DNA from: JAXLXE01 sp046328115
GTDB lineage: Bacteria > Chloroflexota > UBA6077 > JACCZL01
NCBI GenBank assembly: GCA_046328115.1
Contig: JAXLXE010000001.1
Span: 2,170,001 to 2,234,000, forward strand
DNA: 64,000 nucleotides
Direction of reading: 5' to 3'
Position 1 is the stretch's first letter. The number at the start of each line of letters is the position of its first letter. Position numbers and translations under genes: made by a program. The notes beneath the pieces are model-generated. The model was not told the origin of the DNA, searched no databases, and worked only from the letters and a program-made list of their open reading frames with translations. Of this stretch, positions 25,782 through 33,355 are shown piece by piece.

Positions 25782-27782
25782 TTGACCGCCGCTAACGTGC
25801 TGGTCATCGGGGCGTTTGGACCCTATCTCGCGGGCGCGCTGCTGGCGGTCACCGCACGCGGCCGCGCCACCGGCGCATTGAGCCATCTCCTGGCCGTACT
25901 CGGTGGCGCGTACGGCGTGGCGCTGGGCGTGACGGCGCTCGCTGCGAGCGCGGACCTGGAGCTGGTCGCCGGCTCGGTTGCGCCGTTCGCTCGCCTGGCG
26001 CTGCGGCTCGATCCGCTTTCGGCGTTCTTCCTCACCCTGGTCTCGCTGGTAGTCGTGCTCGCTTCGCTCTACGCCCCCGACTATCTCTCTCACGGTCATC
26101 ACCACCCCGGCCTGCTCGGGCTGGGGATGAACGGGTTCGCGGCGAGCATGACGCTGGTGATCCTGGCCGACACCGTGTTCACCTTCATGCTGGCCTGGGA
26201 GCTGATGTCGCTCATCAGCTTCCTGCTGGTGATGGCAGAACATCAGCAAGCGGAGAATCGCCGCGCCGGGCTGGTCTACCTGGCCATGACCCACGTCAGC
26301 GGGGCCTTCCTGCTGGCCAGCTTCCTGGGACTCGGCGCGTTCGCGGGCTCGCTGGACTTCACTGGGTTGCGCGGCGCCGGCCCGGCGCTGCCGGCCTCGG
26401 CACGCAATCTCGTCTTCCTGGCGGCGTTGATCGGCAGCGGCACCAAAGCTGGACTGGTGCCGCTGCACGTCTGGCTGCCACGGGCCCATCCCGCCGCGCC
26501 CAGCCACATCTCCGCGCTGATGTCCGGCGCCATGGTGAAGCTGGGCGTGTACGCCTTCCTGCGCGTGTGTCTGGACCTCACGGGGTCGGCGCCCGCCTGG
26601 TGGGGCACGCTCGTGCTGATCCTGGGAACGGTGACCGCCGTCATCGGCGTCCTGAACGCCATGATCGAGAGCGACCTGAAGCGGATGCTGGCGTACTCCA
26701 CCGTGGACAACGTGGGCATCGTGTTCATCGCGCTCGGTGCGAGCATGCTCCTGGCTACCACCGGCACCGCGGCGACAGCCGCGTTCGCCCTCACAGCGGG
26801 CCTGCTCCACGCGCTCAACCACGCGGCCTTCAAAACGCTCCTGTTCCTGGGAGCGGGGGCGGTTCTGAACGGCACGGGCACACGCAACCTGGAGCGTCTG
26901 GGGGGTCTGAGTCGCCAGATGCCCTGGACGGCCGCCACGTTCCTGGTGGGATCGGCCGCCATCGCCGGAGTCCCGCCGTTGAACGGGTTCGCCGGTGAGT
27001 GGATGACCGTCCAGTCGCTCCTCGCTTTGGCGACGGCCAGGGGGCTTCCGATGATCCTGGCCGCCGCGGCCGCCGCCGGACTCGCGCTGACGGCCGGCCT
27101 GTCGCTCTTCGCCTTTGTGAAGGCGTACGGTGTGGCATTTCTCGGAATGCCTCGCTCCGGGCTGGTCGCTGGTGCCCAAGAGATCGGCGCCGGCGCGCGA
27201 TCCAGCATGGTGCTGGCCGCCGCCATCTGCATGGCACTTGGCCTGGCTCCGGGCATCCTGACGGGATTCATCAGCTCAGTCGCGGAGCGTCTCTTTCACT
27301 CGCACGCGCCGTCTGCGGCGCTGGCCGGACTCCCCGGGGCAGACACCGGCGCCGACTACCTGCCGACGATCGCACTGCTGTCGCTGCTGGCACTCGCCGC
27401 CGTAGGCGCAATCCTTGGTCGCCTCATCGGCGGACCATCGCGGGAGCGAATCGCGCCCCCGTGGGTCTGCGGGGTTCCGATGGAGGCGGGCATGCAGTAC
27501 ACGGCCAGTGCGCTGGCCAAGATCATCCGCATTGTGTTCAGCCGGCTGGTCCAGGCCGAGAGCGTGGTCCAGCCCCGCCACGCGCTGGCCCCGTACCTGG
27601 TGTCCAGCATCCACTATGAGGCGTGGGTCGCACCGATCTACGAGCGGCTGGTCTATCGGCGCATCGTGAGCGGGCTGGTACGGACGTCGCGCGGCCTCCA
27701 TGCCATCCAGAACGGAAGCCTGCGCATGTACCTCGTATACGTATTCGCCACCGTGATCGTGGTGCTTCTGGTGGTGCGGTGA
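25782..27782 (+). CDS. Hydrogenase-4-like complex, antiporter-type subunit (HyfB/HycC-like)
   Basis: The NuoL/M/N-type subunit is 666 residues with about 14 TM segments and a long C-terminal part that ends in a last TM helix. Proton-path residues are present: Glu in MLAWELMSLISFLL, Lys in GSGTKAGLVPLHVWLP, and the His/Lys pair in LNHAAFKTLLF. SDLKRMLAYSTVDNVG is the family signature. The start is uncertain: TTG 25782 gives the full length, and GTG 25797 is five codons later. It opens a six-gene run with tiny gaps or overlaps (HyfB-, C-, E-, F-, G-like, then a fused H-I). Gene order and sizes resemble the hyc-like cluster of Mycobacterium tuberculosis (Rv0083-Rv0087; from memory). Its likely job is ion translocation driven by the redox module. 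Confidence 0.88.
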   Translation: MTAANVLVIGAFGPYLAGALLAVTARGRATGALSHLLAVLGGAYGVALGVTALAASADLELVAGSVAPFARLALRLDPLSAFFLTLVSLVVVLASLYAPDYLSHGHHHPGLLGLGMNGFAASMTLVILADTVFTFMLAWELMSLISFLLVMAEHQQAENRRAGLVYLAMTHVSGAFLLASFLGLGAFAGSLDFTGLRGAGPALPASARNLVFLAALIGSGTKAGLVPLHVWLPRAHPAAPSHISALMSGAMVKLGVYAFLRVCLDLTGSAPAWWGTLVLILGTVTAVIGVLNAMIESDLKRMLAYSTVDNVGIVFIALGASMLLATTGTAATAAFALTAGLLHALNHAAFKTLLFLGAGAVLNGTGTRNLERLGGLSRQMPWTAATFLVGSAAIAGVPPLNGFAGEWMTVQSLLALATARGLPMILAAAAAAGLALTAGLSLFAFVKAYGVAFLGMPRSGLVAGAQEIGAGARSSMVLAAAICMALGLAPGILTGFISSVAERLFHSHAPSAALAGLPGADTGADYLPTIALLSLLALAAVGAILGRLIGGPSRERIAPPWVCGVPMEAGMQYTASALAKIIRIVFSRLVQAESVVQPRHALAPYLVSSIHYEAWVAPIYERLVYRRIVSGLVRTSRGLHAIQNGSLRMYLVYVFATVIVVLLVVR

Positions 27783-27783
27783 C

Positions 27784-28716
27784 GTGCTAGCGAGCACATT
27801 GGTCTGGCTCCTGCCCCAGCTAGCGCTCACCCTCGTCGCCGCGCCCCTGCTGAACGGCTGGATCAAGCTCGTCAAAGCCCGCTGGCAGAGCCGGCGCGGC
27901 CCGGGGATCCTCCAGCCCTCGGCGGACATCGCGAAATTCCTCACCCGGGAGAGCGTGCGCTCCGAGTACGCCTCGTGGATCTTTCGAGCCGCCCCCTACG
28001 TGTACTTTGGAGCCCACCTGGCAGCGGCCATGATGGTGCCCATGATCTGGGTCCACCCGCCCCTGGCGGCGATGGGCGACGCGATCGTGTTCGTGGGCCT
28101 GCTGGCGCTGGCGCGGTTTGCGCTGGGCCTCGCCGCGCTGGATACCGCCAGCAACTTCGGCGGGATGGGTGCCGCCCGCGAGCTTGCCTTCGCGGCCATG
28201 ACGGAGCCGGCCCTGCTCCTTGGCCTGCTCGCGCTTGCCGTCCCGGCCAGCTCCACCGCCTTCGTGGATCTGGCGAGCGGAAACCTCACCGCGGCGTCTC
28301 GCATGCTCGCGTTCCTGGCACTCTTCGTGGTGGCGATTGCTGAGACTGGACGGATCCCGGTGGACAACCCGGACACCCATCTCGAGCTCACCATGGCCCA
28401 CGAGGGCATGATCCTGGAGTACTCCGGCCGACCGCTGGGACTGATCATGTGGGCCGTCCACATCAAGCAGCTTGCCATCGTCTCGGTGCTGGGAGCGCTG
28501 TTCTTCCCCTGGGGCATTGCCCAGGCCGGGGACGCGGGATCGACCTTGCTGGGCCTGGTGGCGTTCGCCGTCAACGCCGTCGTCCTCGGCTTCGTACTGG
28601 CGGGGGTCGAATCGAGCTTTGCCAAGCTGCGCGTCTTCCGAATCCCGGACCTGCTCGGCGCCGCGGGTGTGATAGCCGCGCTCGCGTTCGTCGCGCTCGC
28701 CGTAGTGGGACGGTAG
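27784..28716 (+). CDS. Hydrogenase-4-like complex, NuoH-type membrane subunit (HyfC/HycD-like)
   Basis: The subunit is 310 residues with about eight TM helices. GTG 27784 starts right behind the previous stop. Family features are RWQSRRGPGILQPSADIAKFLTRESV near the N-terminus and ETGRIPVDNPDTHLELTMAHEGMILEYSG, which corresponds to the charged loop of NuoH. It anchors the hydrophilic hydrogenase module to the membrane arm. There is no quinone-specific ERRL motif, as is usual in group 4 hydrogenases. Confidence 0.9.
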   Translation: MLASTLVWLLPQLALTLVAAPLLNGWIKLVKARWQSRRGPGILQPSADIAKFLTRESVRSEYASWIFRAAPYVYFGAHLAAAMMVPMIWVHPPLAAMGDAIVFVGLLALARFALGLAALDTASNFGGMGAARELAFAAMTEPALLLGLLALAVPASSTAFVDLASGNLTAASRMLAFLALFVVAIAETGRIPVDNPDTHLELTMAHEGMILEYSGRPLGLIMWAVHIKQLAIVSVLGALFFPWGIAQAGDAGSTLLGLVAFAVNAVVLGFVLAGVESSFAKLRVFRIPDLLGAAGVIAALAFVALAVVGR

Positions 28717-28722
28717 CCGCGG

Positions 28723-29382
28723 ATGCCAACGGATATCGCCACCCAGGCCATCGACACGATTGCGCTGCTCTTGATGGGCAGTGCCGTGGGCCTGGTCCTG
28801 TTGCGGCGTGTTGGGGACTACGTGTGGGTGGTGGTATTGCAGGGGGCGCTACTCACCGGCGCCAGTCTGGTGGAGGCGCTGACCACGGGCGAGGCGCACG
28901 CCTTCGCCGCGCTCGCCGTGACGCTGGGGGTCAAGGCGATCGGCGTTCCTGCGGTCCTGGCCTATGCCCTGCGCAAGCTGGCAGGCCAGCGCGAGGCGGG
29001 CGTGGTGCTGTCGCACAAGCTGAGTTTCATCGCCGCCTGCGGCCTCACGATGCTCGCCTACGACGCCGCTGTCCCGGTCGTCGGCGCATCCGGCGCGTTA
29101 CCACCCAACGCGCTGCCGGCCGCTATCGCCATGCTGCTCCTGGGCCTATTGACCATGGCCAGTCGTCGCCATGCGCTCACCCAGGTAGTCGGGCTGACGG
29201 TCGTGGAGAACGGCATCTACTTCGGTGCGCTCGTAGCCACCCGTGGGCTGCCCATCGTGGTCGAGCTTGGCGTAGCCGCGGACATCCTCGTCGGCGCCGT
29301 CGTCATGGCCCTGGTGGCCCGCAACATACACCTGGCCATTGACTCCACTAGCGTGGACGACCTGCGGACGCTGCGCCATTGA
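28723..29382 (+). CDS. Hydrogenase-4-like complex, HyfE-like membrane subunit
   Basis: The subunit is 219 residues with about six TM helices, starting at ATG 28723. HyfE/HycP-type subunits combine a NuoK-like C-terminal part (QVVGLTVVENGIYFGAL, with a conserved membrane Glu) with an N-terminal extension. VKAIGVPAVLAYALRK is also typical. It follows the NuoH-like gene after 6 bases and should link it to the two antiporter-like subunits in the membrane. Confidence 0.87.
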   Translation: MPTDIATQAIDTIALLLMGSAVGLVLLRRVGDYVWVVVLQGALLTGASLVEALTTGEAHAFAALAVTLGVKAIGVPAVLAYALRKLAGQREAGVVLSHKLSFIAACGLTMLAYDAAVPVVGASGALPPNALPAAIAMLLLGLLTMASRRHALTQVVGLTVVENGIYFGALVATRGLPIVVELGVAADILVGAVVMALVARNIHLAIDSTSVDDLRTLRH

Positions 29383-29389
29383 GTGCATC

Positions 29390-30856
29390 GTGCTGATTGT
29401 CCTGCTCGCGGTCCCGGCGGCGACGGCCCTACTGTGCGGGCTGCTGTGGCGACGGCCCTGGGTGGAGTGGCTCAACGCCGCCGGCGCCGCCGCCACGCTG
29501 GGCGCAGCCCTGCTGGTGGCGGGTCAGGTGCTCGCCACCTCAGAAGTCGAGGCGCTCTGGGGACTGCTACGGGTGGACGCGCTGAGCGCGCTCTTTCTCG
29601 TCCTCGTCGCGTTTGTTGGCCTGCTTGGCGCGCTGTATTCCATCGAGTACCTCCGGCACGATGTCGCCGCCGAGCACATTCCGCTCAAACAGGCCGGCTG
29701 GTTCTACCCGGGCCTCCACGCCTTTCTCTGGACCATGCTCGCCACCGTCTGCGTGGCAAACCTGGGTCTGCTCTGGGTAGCGGTAGAGGCCACCACGCTG
29801 GCTTCGGCCCTGCTGGTGGGGTTCTACCGCACGCGCGCGGCGCTGGAGGCGGCCTGGAAATACCTCATCCTCTGCACGGTGGGTATCACCTTTGCCCTGT
29901 TCGGGATCCTGCTGACGTACGTCGCCGTAACCCAGGCCCTCGGAGAGCACAGCGCCAGCCTGGACTGGCACGCGATCGCGCGGACGGCCTCGCGACTGGA
30001 CCCAGAGCTGATGAAGCTGGCCTGGGTGTTCATCGTCATCGGCTTCGGCGCCAAGGCGGGCATCGCGCCCCTCCATACGTGGCTACCGGACGCCCACAGC
30101 CAGGCACCCTCCCCCATCAGCGCGGTGCTCTCGGGCGTCCTCCTTAACTGTGCCCTGTACAGCATCCTCCGATTTCGGCCGATCGCGGACGCGTCGATCG
30201 GTGACGCGCTTACCGGCGGAATACTGCTCGGGTTCGGGCTGTTCTCGGTGGCCGTGGCCGCGCCGTTCATCCTGGTCCAGCGGGATGTCAAACGCCTGCT
30301 GGCGTACTCCAGCGTAGAGCACATCGGGCTGGCGATCGCGGCATTCGGCCTGGGCGGAGCCGCGACCTTCGCGGGCCTGCTCCATCTAGTCCACCACAGC
30401 ATCACCAAGCCGCTGCTGTTCTTCGCCGCCGGCGATCTGGTCAATCGCTTCCAGAGCCACCGCATTGCCCGGATTCGGGGCGCCCTGCGCGCGGCTCCGT
30501 TCAGCGGAACCCTGTTCTGCCTTGGCGTGTTCGCCATCGTGGGATTGCCGCCGTCTGGGATCTTCGTGAGCGAGCTGGGCATCCTGTGGGCCGGCATCAG
30601 CCAGGGCCGGGTCTGGCCAACCCTCGTGTTGATCGCGCTACTGACGATCGTCTTCGTAGGCATGATCTGGCACCTCGTGACCAGCGCGTTCGGCGAGCCG
30701 GGCCCCGCGCCCGGTGAGGGTGCGCGGCGCTGGACCACGCGGACAGCGATGGTGGTTCCCGCGATGCTCGTTGTGATCCTGGGCGTCTACACGCCGGGAC
30801 CACTTCAACTGCTCCTCGACCGGTCCGTCGCGATCCTATCCGGGGCATCGCGATGA
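29390..30856 (+). CDS. Hydrogenase-4-like complex, second antiporter-type subunit (HyfF/HycQ-like)
   Basis: The NuoL/M/N-type subunit is 488 residues if GTG 29390, 7 bases after the preceding stop, is used. Longer starts would overlap the previous gene. Key residues are kept: Glu in WVAVEATTLASALL, Lys in GFGAKAGIAPLHTWLPDAHSQAPSPIS, and HHSITKPLLFFAAG. QRDVKRLLAYSSVEHIG is the family signature. The complex therefore has two antiporter-like modules. The last four bases (ATGA) overlap the start of the catalytic subunit gene. Confidence 0.88.
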   Translation: MLIVLLAVPAATALLCGLLWRRPWVEWLNAAGAAATLGAALLVAGQVLATSEVEALWGLLRVDALSALFLVLVAFVGLLGALYSIEYLRHDVAAEHIPLKQAGWFYPGLHAFLWTMLATVCVANLGLLWVAVEATTLASALLVGFYRTRAALEAAWKYLILCTVGITFALFGILLTYVAVTQALGEHSASLDWHAIARTASRLDPELMKLAWVFIVIGFGAKAGIAPLHTWLPDAHSQAPSPISAVLSGVLLNCALYSILRFRPIADASIGDALTGGILLGFGLFSVAVAAPFILVQRDVKRLLAYSSVEHIGLAIAAFGLGGAATFAGLLHLVHHSITKPLLFFAAGDLVNRFQSHRIARIRGALRAAPFSGTLFCLGVFAIVGLPPSGIFVSELGILWAGISQGRVWPTLVLIALLTIVFVGMIWHLVTSAFGEPGPAPGEGARRWTTRTAMVVPAMLVVILGVYTPGPLQLLLDRSVAILSGASR

Positions 30857-32361
30857 CGGTGATCCAGCGTTTCGACGTCCTGCCAGATGGTCTGCCGGCG
30901 GAGTGCGCGGAGATCGTGAGCGCTCGGGGGGGGCGCCTGGCCACGATGGTGGCGCTGGACGAGCGGCGCGAGCACAACCGCTTCCGACTCATCTACGTGT
31001 TCGCGGTCAGCGGCGGCTGGATCAACGTGGAGTCGTCGCTTGACGGCACCGCTCCGCGTCATGCCTCGGTCACACCCCTGGTGCCCGCGGCCTACTGGTA
31101 CGAGCGGGAGGCCCGGGATCTCCTGGGCATCGAGCCAGTGGGCCACCCAGACCCTCGGCGCCTGGTGCACCATGACGACTGGCCGGACGGCGTGTACCCG
31201 CTGCGAAAGGACTTCAGGTCGACCACACCGATCCCGCGGATTACCAATCAGCAGCACCAGTTCCACCACCTGCACGGCGATGGCATCGTAGAGATTCCGG
31301 TTGGCCCGATCCACGCTGGCGTCATCGAGCCCGGTCACTTCCGATTCGCGGCAGTGGGTGAGCGGGTGCTGCACCTCGAGACGCGGCTGTTCTACACCCA
31401 CCGCGGTATCGAGAAGCTCGCCGAGGGCAAGGACCCGCACAACGTCCTGCAGATCGCCGAGCGCGTGTGCGGCGTGTGCGCGTGCTCCCACGCCGTGTCG
31501 TACTGTCAGGCGATCGAAGACCTCACGGGTGCTACCGTCCCTGCCCGCGCCGCGGCCATCAGATCCATCCTGCTGGAGCTGGAGCGCCTCTACAACCACG
31601 CGGGCGACCTGGGCAACATGTGCGCCGGGACGGGGTTTGCGGTAGGCGCGGCGCAGGGCGCCTGGCTCAAGGAACAGCTCCAGCGATTGAACGAGCGCGT
31701 GAGCGGGAACCGGTACCTGCGCGGCATCTGCCGTGTGGGCGGACTCCGCCGCGATCTCAGCCGGGAGATGCTCGGGGACATCCGCCGAACACTGGCCGAT
31801 CTGGCAGGACAGTTCGAGCGATTCGTGGACCTGTTCGAGAGCACTGAGTCGTTCCAGGAGCGGATGCGGCGTACCGGGGTGGTCTCTCGAGAGGCTGCAA
31901 CCGCGATGGGCGCGGTGGGAGTCGCGGCGCGCGCGGCGGGTGTTGGCAACGACGCGAGACTGGATCACCCTCACGCCGGCTACTCGGGAGTAGGCCTCCC
32001 TCTGGCCATCGAGCGTGAGGGAGACGCCGGCGCCCGCGCCCGCGTGCGGATCGCCGAGACCCGGACTTCGCTGAAACTTGTGGACCAGCTCATCGCGACT
32101 CTGCCACGCGGCCCGGTGCTTCAGGACGTGGGCCCACTCCCCGGCCACCGCGAAGGGCTTGGCGTCACCGAGTCACCCCGCGGCGAGAACGTCCACTGGG
32201 TCCGCACCGCGGCGAACGGCACCATAGAGCGGTACCGGGTGCGATCGGCATCCTTCTGCAACTGGCCGGTTGTGGCTATGTCCGTTCCCGGCAACATGGT
32301 CCCCGACTTCCCGTTGATCAACAAGAGCTTTGAGCTCTGCTACTCCTGCCTGGACCGCTGA
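30853..32361 (+). CDS. [NiFe] hydrogenase-like large subunit, NuoC-NuoD fusion type (HyfG/HycE-like)
   Basis: The protein is 502 residues. Residues 1 to about 150 are the NuoC-like domain (YWYEREARDLLGIEPVGHP, VYPLRKDF). The rest is the NuoD/hydrogenase large-subunit domain (VGPIHAGVIEPGHFRF, YTHRGIEKL). Unlike NuoD it keeps both Ni-binding pairs: C206/C209 in RVCGVCACSH and C496/C499 in FELCYSCLDR. The chain ends at R502, exactly where the maturation protease cuts the precursor in E. coli HycE, so no C-terminal extension has to be removed. The usual DPC of the last motif is ELC. A working Ni-Fe site is possible on this evidence, but no hyp maturation genes lie in the window. ATG 30853 is coupled to the upstream gene. 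Confidence 0.9.
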   Translation: MTVIQRFDVLPDGLPAECAEIVSARGGRLATMVALDERREHNRFRLIYVFAVSGGWINVESSLDGTAPRHASVTPLVPAAYWYEREARDLLGIEPVGHPDPRRLVHHDDWPDGVYPLRKDFRSTTPIPRITNQQHQFHHLHGDGIVEIPVGPIHAGVIEPGHFRFAAVGERVLHLETRLFYTHRGIEKLAEGKDPHNVLQIAERVCGVCACSHAVSYCQAIEDLTGATVPARAAAIRSILLELERLYNHAGDLGNMCAGTGFAVGAAQGAWLKEQLQRLNERVSGNRYLRGICRVGGLRRDLSREMLGDIRRTLADLAGQFERFVDLFESTESFQERMRRTGVVSREAATAMGAVGVAARAAGVGNDARLDHPHAGYSGVGLPLAIEREGDAGARARVRIAETRTSLKLVDQLIATLPRGPVLQDVGPLPGHREGLGVTESPRGENVHWVRTAANGTIERYRVRSASFCNWPVVAMSVPGNMVPDFPLINKSFELCYSCLDR

Positions 32362-33239
32362 TGCTACAGATCCCACGCGCCGCGCTTCGCACCGGTCTGG
32401 TGACCACGGCCTATCCGAACGAGCCTGACATGCCGCCACCCGCCTTTCGGGGGCGGCCAGAGATCGATCCGTCTCGCTGCGATCTCTCCGGTGCATGCGT
32501 TTCCGCCTGCCCTTCTGGCGTGATCTCCATCGAAGACGTGGGCTCTGGCGCGCGCCGCTGGCAGCTTGACCTGGCGGGCTGTGTGTTCTGTGGGCTGTGC
32601 TCCGAAACGTGTCCCACCGGCGCGATGTCCATGGGCAAGAGCTTCGAGCTCGCCACCAGGACGCGCGAGGATCTGCTGACCATCGTGGACCACCTTCCAG
32701 ATGGCGCGGCAACGCCCACCGCATCTCGCCGCGCCGCTCAGCCTTCCGGCCAGACCGCGGCCTCTCGATTCTCGGCGGCCATCCACCGCGTACTCCGCCG
32801 CTCCCTTCACATCCGCCACATGGATGCCGGATCCGACAACAGCACAGACTGGGAGATCAGCGCCCTGCTGAGCCCCGTGTATGACATTCAGCGCCTGGGC
32901 CTGGACGTGGTTGCTTCGCCGCGACACGCGGACGTACTGCTGGTGACGGGCGCCATAACGCGGAACCTGGAAGTCGCCCTGCTGGACACGTACAACGCCA
33001 TGCCTGAGCCGCGCATCGTGGTGGCTGCCGGGGCAGAGGCCTGCGGGGGCGGCGTGCTGCGCGGCGCCTACGCCGTGGCGGGCGGCGCCGATCGGGTGGT
33101 ACCGGTGGACGTCTACGTGCCCGGCGATCCGCCGCGTCCGCACGCGCTCATATTCGGGCTGCTCCTGGCCGTCGAGCGCATCGAGCAGAAACAGCATCTG
33201 ACTCACAGGCACAAGAGGCTCTCCACGGCCCCGTCCTAA
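32361..33239 (+). CDS. Ferredoxin/NuoB-like small-subunit fusion (HyfH-HyfI-like) lacking proximal cluster ligands
   Basis: The protein is 292 residues, with the start codon sharing one base with the previous stop. Residues about 1-110 are a two-cluster ferredoxin of the HyfH/NuoI type. Its second motif is complete (C74, C77, C80, C84). The first reads C40-x2-S43-x2-C46-x3-C50, with Ser in place of the second Cys. A Ser/Ala/Thr-rich linker leads to a NuoB/HyfI-type domain (about 150-275), recognised by VYDIQRLG, VASPRHADVLLVTG and PVDVYVPG. In this domain every canonical ligand of the proximal [4Fe-4S] cluster is replaced: D159 and T162 (GSDNSTDWE for GSCNGCE), E226 (GAEAC for GDCAC) and D256 (PGDPP for PGCPP). 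The unaffected framework argues for a maintained protein, not a decaying one. It is the last gene of the cluster. Confidence 0.88.
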   Translation: MLQIPRAALRTGLVTTAYPNEPDMPPPAFRGRPEIDPSRCDLSGACVSACPSGVISIEDVGSGARRWQLDLAGCVFCGLCSETCPTGAMSMGKSFELATRTREDLLTIVDHLPDGAATPTASRRAAQPSGQTAASRFSAAIHRVLRRSLHIRHMDAGSDNSTDWEISALLSPVYDIQRLGLDVVASPRHADVLLVTGAITRNLEVALLDTYNAMPEPRIVVAAGAEACGGGVLRGAYAVAGGADRVVPVDVYVPGDPPRPHALIFGLLLAVERIEQKQHLTHRHKRLSTAPS

Positions 33240-33284
33240 GCGCTCGCAGCGTTAAGAGCCGGTAGGACCGTCAACTAGCCGGAC

Positions 33285-33290
33285 TACAAT
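33285..33290 (+). promoter_or_regulatory. -10-like element before the zincin gene
   Basis: TACAAT with a weak -35 lies 71 bases before ATG 33356. The predicted start point near 33297 falls downstream of the alternative ATG at 33293, which supports the shorter protein. Confidence 0.35.
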
Positions 33291-33355
33291 TCATGACCCG
33301 CGGCCGGCACTCCAGCCCGCCAGCGGGTCGAGAGAGCAGGTGGAGTGACCTTCCG

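Noticed and set aside
25725..27179. Minus-strand frame of about 480 codons antisense to the HyfB-like gene
   Set aside because: Gln/Arg/His-rich sequence without any fold; it exists only because the plus-strand gene is strongly biased.
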